This document shows, piece by piece, positions 1 to 6,129 of a DNA stretch of 6,617 bases. The position numbers were made by a program, and so were the translations under genes. This DNA is from Spirochaetales bacterium (GTDB lineage Bacteria > Spirochaetota > Spirochaetia > DSM-27196 > SLST01). Each line of letters opens with the position of its first letter. Position 1 is the stretch's first letter. The notes under the pieces are model-generated. The model searched no databases. It was not told where the DNA came from and worked only from the letters and a program-made list of their open reading frames with translations. The stretch covers positions 1 through 6,617 of the forward strand of contig DAOWMR010000158.1 in assembly GCA_030642995.1 (NCBI GenBank). The letters are read 5' to 3'.

Positions 1-1132
1 CAAATCCCGCAGGGCGCGCCGAGGTGAGTGCGCTGTCCAGATCCCACGACTCGATTACCTCCGGAGCTCCCGGGGCAACGCGACCCGACACGATGATCAT
101 GGTGTTGCCGGAACCGTAGGAACCTAGCATGAATGTCTTCCCGACGATCTCTTTGCCGAACTTCTCGTAGCGTTCACGAAGCAGGTATGCGAGGGCGAAC
201 AGAGTGCTCGCGGTGTAGAGATTGCCGACCAGGGTATTTGGTTCGAGAGACTCCTCAAAGCCACGATCGCTGACGAACTTTTGCAGTTCTTCACCGTGGA
301 TTCCAATATGATGGGACACGAGACGCTGAAATGCCGTGAGCGCCATCATCTTGAACGGGACATGGAAGATGAACATATCGGTACCGTGAAGCACTTCTTC
401 CGGTGTCTGTCCTCGTCGTAGGCAATGATCGTGAAATGCAACGTCCAGCGCCTCGTTGTAGCACTGGATGGAGTAACCGCCCTTGACCTTGGCCGTGACT
501 GAGTCGTTGGGTCTGAAGAAATCATCCACGTCGCGTGAACATAGTCCCTGGGTGTCCAGATCAAGCTCCATGAGCCGGGGGTTGTTCTCAAGAAGCACGC
601 TGACGGCGCCGGCACCCTGGGTGATCTCGGCGGTGGACGGAACATCATACCGGGCGATGTCCGAACTGATCACAAGCCCTGATTCCCGGCGTTCCGGCGA
701 CATCGCAAGCAGGCCGGCAATACCGAGCATCGCAATGGTACCGCCCGCGCATGCGTGCTGCGCCTGAAAGGTCATCAAGGTTTCCGGAACATCGAGACCT
801 GCCGTCTGGAGCATTCCCTCAACATACGCCGCTATCGGTTTGGACTGATCTACCGACGACTCGGTGCCGGTTGCCAGATATCGGAGCCCCGGGAGCATCT
901 CCGGATGTCGCTTGAGGAGACCGTAGGCGGACTGCGCTGCGATGGTCGCGCTGTCCTCCCACACCTGGGGGAATCTGATGGATTTCTGTCCGGTCGAATC
1001 AATGGCGCGGCGCAGCCGTCGTTCCAGGCTGGGGGCCTGCTTGATTCTCCGGGCGTATAGCGTTTCAAGACTCATAAGGGGTGTGGGCAGGTAGATCCCC
1101 ACATCGCTGATGCCTACACTCACGTTTTGCAT
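1..1132 (-). CDS. mvaS: Hydroxymethylglutaryl-CoA synthase (3' end cut by window edge)
   Basis: Condenses acetyl-CoA with acetoacetyl-CoA to HMG-CoA, the first committed step of the mevalonate route to isoprenoids, in the cytoplasm. The frame is open from the ATG at 1132 to base 1, giving 377 residues. It opens with GISDVGIYLP. The thiolase-fold catalytic residues of the family are all present: Glu91 in TGTESSVD, the acylated Cys128 in QHACAGGT and His257 in FHVPFKMM. TQGAGAV (171-177), DVDDFFRP (201-208), VGNLYT (302-307) and GSYGSGN (337-343) are further family blocks. Bacterial enzymes have about 390-410 residues, so perhaps 10-30 C-terminal residues are missing. A GTG two codons upstream (at 1138) is an alternative start; a weak GGAA lies 9 bases before it and 15 before the ATG. 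The gene is divergent from mnmA. A polyketide-type HMG synthase is possible but less likely, since no PKS genes are visible. Confidence 0.93.
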   Translation of the reverse strand, partial: MQNVSVGISDVGIYLPTPLMSLETLYARRIKQAPSLERRLRRAIDSTGQKSIRFPQVWEDSATIAAQSAYGLLKRHPEMLPGLRYLATGTESSVDQSKPIAAYVEGMLQTAGLDVPETLMTFQAQHACAGGTIAMLGIAGLLAMSPERRESGLVISSDIARYDVPSTAEITQGAGAVSVLLENNPRLMELDLDTQGLCSRDVDDFFRPNDSVTAKVKGGYSIQCYNEALDVAFHDHCLRRGQTPEEVLHGTDMFIFHVPFKMMALTAFQRLVSHHIGIHGEELQKFVSDRGFEESLEPNTLVGNLYTASTLFALAYLLRERYEKFGKEIVGKTFMLGSYGSGNTMIIVSGRVAPGAPEVIESWDLDSALTSARPAGF

Positions 1133-1247
1133 TTGCACAAATATACGTTCCACGATCAACTCCGGCAAACCAAAATGTTGACTATATCCATAATTATTGT
1201 TTCGCTGGTGGGTTTACCGTCCGGTGCACGGACGGTAGATTTGGAAC
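1133..1247. promoter_or_regulatory. Divergent intergenic promoter region between the HMG-CoA synthase gene and mnmA
   Basis: Both flanking genes start outward from this 115-base gap, so it should hold a promoter for each. The stretch 1171-1200 is clearly more AT-rich than its surroundings and contains TTGACT (1178-1183), CATAAT (1189-1194) and, on the minus strand, TATAGT (1186-1181). I could not pair any of these into a -35/-10 set with 16-18 base spacing, so no individual promoter is assigned. The mnmA-proximal part holds the inverted repeat listed separately. Confidence 0.5.
1215..1237. repeat. Perfect 9-bp inverted repeat before the mnmA start
   Basis: TACCGTCCG (1215-1223) and CGGACGGTA (1229-1237) are exact reverse complements around the 5-base spacer GTGCA. 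The right arm ends 10 bases before the GTG start of mnmA and includes the only weak SD-like bases (ACGG) in front of it. It is not followed by a T-tract on either strand, so it is not an intrinsic terminator. It could be a dimeric-repressor operator serving the divergent genes, or a 5'-UTR hairpin that limits ribosome access to mnmA. Confidence 0.6.
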
Positions 1248-2315
1248 GTGCGCTACGCGGTGCTTCTTTCCGGCGGTGTAGACAGCTCCACGGCTCTGTG
1301 GGAACTCACCCGAGATCCGGCCAATGATGTTGTCGCCTACTATCTCAAAGTGTGGCTGGAAGACGAGCTGGAGTCTCTCGGTGAGTGTCCGTGGGAGGAG
1401 GATCTCTCCTTTGCCCGGCAGGTTTGTGATGCGGCCGGTGTGCCGCTCAACGTGATTTCCCTCCAACTCGAATACTATGATCGAGTCGTGCGCTATGCGA
1501 TTGAGGAATTGCGTGCGGGCCGGACGCCGAGCCCCGACATCTTCTGTAACGAACGGATCAAATTCGGGGCGTTTCTTGATCACCTTCCCGCCGGGCCGGA
1601 TCCGGAGATGAGAATTGCAACCGGTCACTACGCCCGAATCACGGAAGAGGGCGACCATGTCCTTCTCAGGCGTTCTCCTGATCCAGTGAAGGATCAGACC
1701 TATTTCCTGGCACACCTCAGCCAACACCAACTCGGGCAGATTCACTTTCCGCTTGGTGCTCTGACCAAGGAAGAGGTTCGCCGGCGGGCCACAGACTATG
1801 ATCTGCCGAACAGAGACAGACCCGACAGTCAGGGTATCTGCTTTCTCGGGAAGGTGCGTTACCCCGAGTTCATCCGTCACTATCTCGGGGAGAAAACCGG
1901 TCCTATTGTCGAGATCGAGACCGGGCATGTTCTCGGGGAACACCAGGGCTACTGGTTCTATACGATCGGTCAGCGTCAGGGCCTGGGATTGAGCGGGGGA
2001 CCGTGGTACGTGGTCGGAAAGGATATCGATTCCAATACCATTCAGATTTCGCATTCCGACGGCGCCATTGCTCGAGCTCGAGCTGAGTTTCTGGTCGAGG
2101 ATCTTTCGTGGACCTGGCGATCACCGGCAGTCGACAGGGTGGTCCTCAAAATCAGACACGGTCCGGCACTTGTCGGCGCGTCCATTGAGCGGCTTAACGG
2201 CGACCGGATGTGCGTCACAATGGATTCAGAAGATCGTGGCGTCGCCCCCGGACAATTCGCTGTATTCTATGACGACGATGTCTGCCTGGGATGCGGCAGG
2301 ATTGCGGGCGAGTAA
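1248..2315 (+). CDS. mnmA: tRNA-specific 2-thiouridylase MnmA
   Basis: Cytoplasmic enzyme that adenylates and thiolates the wobble uridine (s2U34) of tRNAs for Lys, Glu and Gln, taking sulfur from a persulfide relay. The 355-residue protein has the family's usual length. The N-terminal PP-loop ATPase motif SGGVDSS is at 8-14. The catalytic cysteine is Cys100 in SPDIFCN and the persulfide partner is Cys198 in SQGICF. ATGHYAR (124-130), KDQTYFL (148-154) and the C-terminal beta-barrel ending GVAPGQFAVFY (331-341) complete the family pattern. The segment around 34-52, with ECPWEEDL, resembles the spirochaete and plant-organelle branch more than the enterobacterial one. The start is GTG because an in-frame TAG sits at 1236-1238 and no ATG follows early; the SD is weak. 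The response-regulator start lies only 18 bases after the stop, suggesting co-transcription. Confidence 0.96.
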   Translation: MRYAVLLSGGVDSSTALWELTRDPANDVVAYYLKVWLEDELESLGECPWEEDLSFARQVCDAAGVPLNVISLQLEYYDRVVRYAIEELRAGRTPSPDIFCNERIKFGAFLDHLPAGPDPEMRIATGHYARITEEGDHVLLRRSPDPVKDQTYFLAHLSQHQLGQIHFPLGALTKEEVRRRATDYDLPNRDRPDSQGICFLGKVRYPEFIRHYLGEKTGPIVEIETGHVLGEHQGYWFYTIGQRQGLGLSGGPWYVVGKDIDSNTIQISHSDGAIARARAEFLVEDLSWTWRSPAVDRVVLKIRHGPALVGASIERLNGDRMCVTMDSEDRGVAPGQFAVFYDDDVCLGCGRIAGE

Positions 2316-2323
2316 GTGGTCGC

Positions 2324-2330
2324 GGGGGAG
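2324..2330 (+). promoter_or_regulatory. Ribosome binding site of the response regulator
   Basis: GGGGGAG lies three bases before the ATG at 2334. It supports that start over the in-frame GTG at 2316, which directly abuts the mnmA stop codon and would place this SD inside the coding region. Confidence 0.6.
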
Positions 2331-2333
2331 CAA

Positions 2334-3008
2334 ATGCGGATCATCATTGTTGAAGACGACAGCAAGATAGCCCAATTCGTCGGCAAAGGTCTGACGGAGG
2401 CGGGTTACCAGGTTGATCACGAATCTGATGCGGAATCAGCAATCCCGCGCATGGTGGATGCGGAGTATGATGCAGCCGTCGTTGATGTGATGCTCCCGGG
2501 AATGGACGGTCTCTCACTCGTTGAAACCGTGCGCGCGCGAGGCGTGAACACCCCCATCCTCATCCTGAGCGCGAGGAGATCGGTGGACGATCGGGTCCTT
2601 GGGTTTCAGAAGGGCGGAGACGATTACCTCACCAAGCCGTTCTCGTTCTCGGAGCTCCTCGTTCGTCTTCAGGCCCTGATCAGACGCTCGACGAAGGTCA
2701 CCGCACCAACGATCCTGGAAGCCGGTGATCTTCGTCTGGATCTTCTCTCCCGTGCCGTCCGGCGCGGCGAAAGCGATATTGCCCTCCAGCCGCGGGAATT
2801 CTCGCTCCTCGAGTACTTCATGCAGAACACCGGTCGCGTGGTCTCCAAGACCATGATCATGGAGCACGTGTGGGATTACGATTTTGATCCGCAGACCAAT
2901 GTCGTGGACGTGCTCGTCTCGCGGTTGCGGGCAAAAATTGACCGGGACTACGAGAAGAAGCTCATTCATACCGTTCGCGGGGTAGGATATGTCCTCAGAG
3001 AACAATGA
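2334..3008 (+). CDS. OmpR/PhoB-family response regulator
   Basis: Cytoplasmic transcription factor that is phosphorylated by its partner kinase and binds direct DNA repeats. From the ATG at 2334 it has 224 residues, the normal length. The receiver domain (about 1-118) has the acidic pocket Asp8/Asp9, phospho-acceptor Asp51 in VVDVMLPGMDG, Ser79, Tyr98 and Lys101 before a conserved Pro. The winged-helix domain (about 127-222) carries the recognition-helix block TNVVDVLVSRLRAKI and ends with HTVRGVGYVL. The output domain reads like the CusR/CopR/QseB branch, but the signal cannot be deduced from this. I chose ATG 2334 over GTG 2316 because MRIIIVEDD is the typical family N-terminus and an SD precedes it. 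The last 20 bases overlap the kinase gene, indicating translational coupling. The direct repeats before htrA are a plausible binding target. Confidence 0.96.
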   Translation: MRIIIVEDDSKIAQFVGKGLTEAGYQVDHESDAESAIPRMVDAEYDAAVVDVMLPGMDGLSLVETVRARGVNTPILILSARRSVDDRVLGFQKGGDDYLTKPFSFSELLVRLQALIRRSTKVTAPTILEAGDLRLDLLSRAVRRGESDIALQPREFSLLEYFMQNTGRVVSKTMIMEHVWDYDFDPQTNVVDVLVSRLRAKIDRDYEKKLIHTVRGVGYVLREQ

Positions 3009-4473
3009 CGCGAACACCTCGCGGTCTTCGAACGCCCGACGGCGGATCTTCCGTCGGATTGATGTCCGTCTCACGGCGTGGTTTTCACTGGTATTCCTTC
3101 TGACCTCAGTGGCGCTCTTCGGGTTCACCATGTGGAACCTCTATCGGACGTTGATGAACGAGGACCGGCAGGAGCTTCAGTCCAGGGTGCTCGGTCACTG
3201 GGCGAGGTTCCAGGCAGCGGTGAGCGAGGAAACCGGTATCACCCAACTCGTCAACGACATCCAGGCCGAGACGATGGCGCACGGGGACCGGCCTTACTTC
3301 GTGCGAATTGCCACCTCCGGTAACAATGACGTTTTTGTGAAGATTCCACTTGCCGAGTGGTATCTGGCATTTGACTTCGCTCCTCTCTTTGACGGAACTG
3401 AACCGCACGCTAGTGGATTCATCACCTTGTCGTCCGATATCCTTGGTTACGATCTGGAGGTGATCGGTTACCCGCTGTCCGAAAACTTCGTGATTCAGAT
3501 TGGGGCGGACACCCAAACACGAGTTCAAGTGATGAGGCTCTTCCAGACCAGCTTTCTCCTCACGTTTGCAATTCTGTTCGGCGCGAGCGTACTCGGTGGT
3601 CTGTTTTTCGCGTCACGATCCCTCCGTCCCATCGGCTCACTCAGCTCCACAATCAAATCCATCATCGAGACGGGTAAACTGGATCAACGAATCCCCGAGG
3701 TAGGTGGGGGCGACGACCTGGACGATTTGGTGGGGTCATTCAACCACATGCTTGATCGGGTGGAACAGCTCGTCCGTGGTATGCGCGACGCGCTTGACGC
3801 TGTTGCCCATGATCTGCGGACCCCAATGACGAGATTTCGAGCAACCGCGGAAACGGCACTGGCGTCTTCTCCCGATGTCAGAGGTTATTCGGAAGCTCTC
3901 GGTGACGCACTCGAGGAATCGGATCAAATCTTGCGGATGCTCAATTCCATGATGGACATATCCGAAGCCGAAGCCGGTGTGATGTCGTTGCGAAGGGAGG
4001 AGATCGATCTTGCCCGACTGATCACCGAGGTCGTTGATGTCTACAGCGTGGTTGCGGAGGACGCGGGTATCCAAGTTGAAATCGATCTGGGATCCGGATT
4101 GATTGTCACGGCTGATCCCGGCCGGCTCCGGCAGGCAGTTGGCAATCTGGTGGACAATGCCGTGAAGTATGCCCGCAGGGGATCGGCAGTGTCGCTTACT
4201 CTTCGAACGGCAAAACACCCGGCATCGTCTCCGGGATCTCGGTTTGCCGAGATTTGCGTCAGGAATGTGGGGAGCGGGATCAGTCCGGACGAGATCCCGC
4301 ACATTTGGACTCGCCTCTATCGCGGAAGTGAGGGCAGGCGCTCCTCGGGACTCGGTCTTGGGTTGACTCTGGTTCGAGCGATTGTAGAGGCCCATGGCGG
4401 GCATGTTCACGTGGACAGCGAGCCGGGTCGGTTTGCCGAGTTTCGGATCTATCTCCCTCTATCAGCCGAATAA
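2989..4473 (+). CDS. Membrane sensor histidine kinase, CusS/CpxA-like architecture
   Basis: Inner-membrane partner of the adjacent response regulator, 494 residues. After a basic N-terminus come TM1 (about 29-50), an extracytoplasmic sensor of about 135 residues, TM2 (about 187-209) and a HAMP linker (about 208-262). The HisKA dimerisation domain has phospho-acceptor His274 in AVAHDLRTPM. The ATPase domain has the N box NLVDNAVKYA (Asn386, Asn390) and the G2 box GLGLGL (454-459). The G1 box reads NVGSGI (426-431), with Asn426 in place of the usual Asp, a change also known from CusS-type kinases; the F box is IWTRLYRG (439-446). The sensor region shows no Cys or His cluster suggesting metal binding and no PAS-like motif I recognise, so the signal is unknown. 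ATG 2989 overlaps the regulator by 20 bases and follows GGGGTAGG. No clear terminator follows the gene. Confidence 0.95.
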   Translation: MSSENNDANTSRSSNARRRIFRRIDVRLTAWFSLVFLLTSVALFGFTMWNLYRTLMNEDRQELQSRVLGHWARFQAAVSEETGITQLVNDIQAETMAHGDRPYFVRIATSGNNDVFVKIPLAEWYLAFDFAPLFDGTEPHASGFITLSSDILGYDLEVIGYPLSENFVIQIGADTQTRVQVMRLFQTSFLLTFAILFGASVLGGLFFASRSLRPIGSLSSTIKSIIETGKLDQRIPEVGGGDDLDDLVGSFNHMLDRVEQLVRGMRDALDAVAHDLRTPMTRFRATAETALASSPDVRGYSEALGDALEESDQILRMLNSMMDISEAEAGVMSLRREEIDLARLITEVVDVYSVVAEDAGIQVEIDLGSGLIVTADPGRLRQAVGNLVDNAVKYARRGSAVSLTLRTAKHPASSPGSRFAEICVRNVGSGISPDEIPHIWTRLYRGSEGRRSSGLGLGLTLVRAIVEAHGGHVHVDSEPGRFAEFRIYLPLSAE

Positions 4474-4489
4474 CAATCATTTCAAAACT

Positions 4490-4517
4490 GTAATGATCTC
4501 GTAAGGTTACCGTAAGG
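4490..4517 (+). promoter_or_regulatory. Triple direct repeat with 11-bp period, putative response-regulator binding array
   Basis: GTAATG (4490), GTAAGG (4501) and GTAAGG (4512) begin exactly 11 bases apart, one helical turn. Tandem half-sites with this phasing are the hallmark of OmpR/PhoB-family binding sites, and GTAAG-N6-GTAAG resembles the CpxR box GTAAA-N5-GTAAA. The array covers the -35 position of the putative htrA promoter, as Pho boxes do in activated promoters. A weak fourth unit, GTAGCT (4522), overlaps the approach to the -10 box. Assignment to the regulator at 2334-3008 is inferred from proximity. Confidence 0.6.
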
Positions 4518-4526
4518 ATCGGTAGC

Positions 4527-4532
4527 TATACT
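4527..4532 (+). promoter_or_regulatory. Putative -10 box of the htrA promoter
   Basis: TATACT matches TATAAT at five of six bases and sits 33 bases before the SD GAGGG (4556-4560). At 16-18 base spacing upstream the sequence is AGGTTA or similar, a poor -35 box. That fits a promoter needing an activator bound at the direct repeats, whose last conserved block ends nine bases before this box. Transcription would start near 4538-4541. Confidence 0.5.
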
Positions 4533-4555
4533 CCATTGTGATAACCAGTTGATGC

Positions 4556-4560
4556 GAGGG
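4556..4560 (+). promoter_or_regulatory. Ribosome binding site of the htrA-type gene
   Basis: GAGGG lies four bases before the ATG at 4565. It supports this start, which also gives an intact signal peptide. The ATG at 4552 upstream is out of frame. Confidence 0.65.
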
Positions 4561-4564
4561 ACGG

Positions 4565-6049
4565 ATGCAGAACGAAAAGAGACCGATTCGACGAGTACTA
4601 TGGGCGGTGACAGGATTTGCGCTGGCAGCGATGCTTGGCCTGTCGTTTGAGTTTTTTGTACCCACGGTTGAAGCCCAGTCAACGGCAACCGTGCGCACGG
4701 CAATTCCCGTTCAGACCGCAAACAGTGATGAGATCATGGCGGCCTACCAGGACACCTTCAGGCGCGTGGCGCAGGCAGTCCTCCCGGTGGTCGTGAAGAT
4801 TGACGTGGTTGATATCATCCGGCAGCCGGTCGCATCCTCACCGTTCCAGTTCTTCTTCGGACGGCGCCCCGACGCCGACACGGAACCGGAGACGAGGGAG
4901 TATCGGCGGCCTGGATTGGGATCCGGGGTCATGATCCGTCGCGCCGGCAACAAGGTGTACGTCCTGACGAACGCGCACGTTGTGGGTGACGCCGATGAGA
5001 TCACCGTGAGTCTCCACGACGGGGAGATGTATGAGGCCACATTGGTCGGTAAGGACCCAAATCGAGATCTGGCTCTGGTGGTTTTCGAGACCCGGGACGA
5101 TGTCCCCATTGCCAGCCTCGGTGACTCCGATGAGCTCTACGTTGGGGATTGGGCATTCGCCGTCGGGAATCCCCTGGGATACGAATCAACCATCACGGCC
5201 GGGATTATCAGCGCGCTGGGACGCCGACCGGCCCCGGGCAACGGCATGAGCGGTCTCACCGACTATATCCAGACCGACGCTGCAATCAATCAGGGGAATT
5301 CGGGTGGCGCCCTGGTCAATCTGAAGGGCGAAGTCGTCGGCATCAATTCATGGATTGCGAGTCAGACAGGCGGCAACGTCGGACTGGGATTTGCCATTCC
5401 GATCAACAATGCCAAACGCGTGATCGACGAGCTGATTGCATATGGCGAAGTGGAGTACGGCTGGCTCGGCATCCGACACGGTGGGGCCATTACCGACGAG
5501 CTCGCGGACAGTCTCAATCTGCGTGACTCGCGCGGCGCGTTTGTCGGTAGCGTGTTTGAAGATTCACCGGCTGAGCGAGCAGGCATTCTCCCCGGAGACG
5601 TCATCACTGAAATCGACGGAGAGCGGATAGACGACTGGACCGACCTCCTCAACATCGTGGCGGACCTGCCGCCGGGGAGAACAAGCAGCTTCGAGGTTAT
5701 CCGTGAGAACAGATCAATTGACCTCCGTGTCCGTATCTCTCGGCGCACCGAGGAGACTCAGGCTGCGCGAAGCTGGCCCGGTTTCACCGTTGTGCCCCTC
5801 ACCGACGAAATACGGGAGGGGCTTTCCCTGAGGAACGAGTCGGGGCAGGTGGTTGTTTCGTCGGTGGACGCCGGTGGGCCGGCAGCGGTCGGAGGGATTC
5901 GTCGAGGGGACATCATTCGGCGAGTTGGTAACGAGACCGTGAATGATGCGGCGGAGTTCTACGAGTTAATAAACGAACGATCCGATGAGGAGCTCGTGTT
6001 TCGCGTTGCGCGTCAAGGACGCGAGTTCCTGATCGGACTCGTCCGATAA
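4565..6049 (+). CDS. htrA: HtrA/DegP-family serine protease with two PDZ domains
   Basis: Exported quality-control protease and chaperone that degrades misfolded envelope proteins; expected in the periplasm as an oligomer. The 494-residue length is typical of DegP/DegQ/MucD. A signal peptide has basic KRPIRR (5-10), a hydrophobic core (11-27) and a likely cleavage after VEA at 37. The trypsin-like domain holds the triad His138 (TNAHVV), Asp168 (NRDLAL) and Ser246 (GNSGGA). The loop at about 87-115 contains FQFFFG, as in the regulatory LA loop of DegP-type proteins. PDZ1 (about 297-392) carries GAFVGSVFEDSPAERAGI, and PDZ2 (about 404-492) carries a diverged GGPAAVGGIRRGD. The gene follows the two-component pair, separated by 91 bases with its own putative promoter and regulator repeats, suggesting control by that pair. 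DegP and DegQ/MucD roles cannot be told apart by sequence alone. Confidence 0.96.
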   Translation: MQNEKRPIRRVLWAVTGFALAAMLGLSFEFFVPTVEAQSTATVRTAIPVQTANSDEIMAAYQDTFRRVAQAVLPVVVKIDVVDIIRQPVASSPFQFFFGRRPDADTEPETREYRRPGLGSGVMIRRAGNKVYVLTNAHVVGDADEITVSLHDGEMYEATLVGKDPNRDLALVVFETRDDVPIASLGDSDELYVGDWAFAVGNPLGYESTITAGIISALGRRPAPGNGMSGLTDYIQTDAAINQGNSGGALVNLKGEVVGINSWIASQTGGNVGLGFAIPINNAKRVIDELIAYGEVEYGWLGIRHGGAITDELADSLNLRDSRGAFVGSVFEDSPAERAGILPGDVITEIDGERIDDWTDLLNIVADLPPGRTSSFEVIRENRSIDLRVRISRRTEETQAARSWPGFTVVPLTDEIREGLSLRNESGQVVVSSVDAGGPAAVGGIRRGDIIRRVGNETVNDAAEFYELINERSDEELVFRVARQGREFLIGLVR

Positions 6050-6069
6050 AGAATACTCCTCTCCTTCTT

Positions 6070-6108
6070 GGCAGTCCGCGTTCCGTTGGTTCGCGGGCTG
6101 CCTCTTTT
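6070..6108 (+). terminator. Rho-independent terminator after htrA
   Basis: GGCAGTCCGCG (6070-6080) pairs with CGCGGGCTGCC (6092-6102) over 11 positions, one of them a G-U pair, around an 11-base loop, and is followed by TCTTTT (6103-6108). It starts 21 bases after the htrA stop. Read from the other strand the hairpin lacks a following T-tract, so it seems directed mainly at plus-strand transcripts, though it lies between convergent genes. A smaller stem, GGGA/TCCC (6109-6122), follows it. Confidence 0.8.
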
Positions 6109-6129
6109 GGGAGACAGATCCCGCTTTTG

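Noticed and set aside
483..767. Plus-strand frame inside the HMG-CoA synthase gene
   Set aside because: It is the antisense of a conserved catalytic region, and its translation has no recognisable motif.
1127..1327. A small plus-strand frame with a hydrophobic stretch, resembling a short membrane peptide
   Set aside because: The hydrophobic part is simply the translated AT-rich promoter region. The frame overlaps both neighbouring gene starts and has no SD sequence.
1194..2054. A 286-codon open frame on the minus strand opposite mnmA
   Set aside because: Its translation has no recognisable domain, and the plus-strand frame encodes a full, conserved MnmA. It is a shadow frame of GC-rich coding DNA.
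2316..2333. GTG at 2316 as the response-regulator start
   Set aside because: It would add six residues not typical of the family and place the SD inside the gene; the ATG at 2334 gives the standard N-terminus.
2514..3131. A 205-codon minus-strand frame opposite the response regulator and the kinase start
   Set aside because: It is antisense to strongly conserved coding sequence and has no family signature of its own.
3736..4410. A 224-codon minus-strand frame opposite the kinase gene
   Set aside because: It lies wholly antisense to the conserved HisKA and ATPase domains, and its translation is rich in Arg, Pro and Ser without domain motifs.
4476..4497. ATCATT/AATGAT inverted repeat after the kinase stop, considered as a terminator
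   Set aside because: The stem is only 6 bp, AT-rich, with a 10-base loop and no T-tract. It also overlaps the first regulator repeat, so it is probably incidental.
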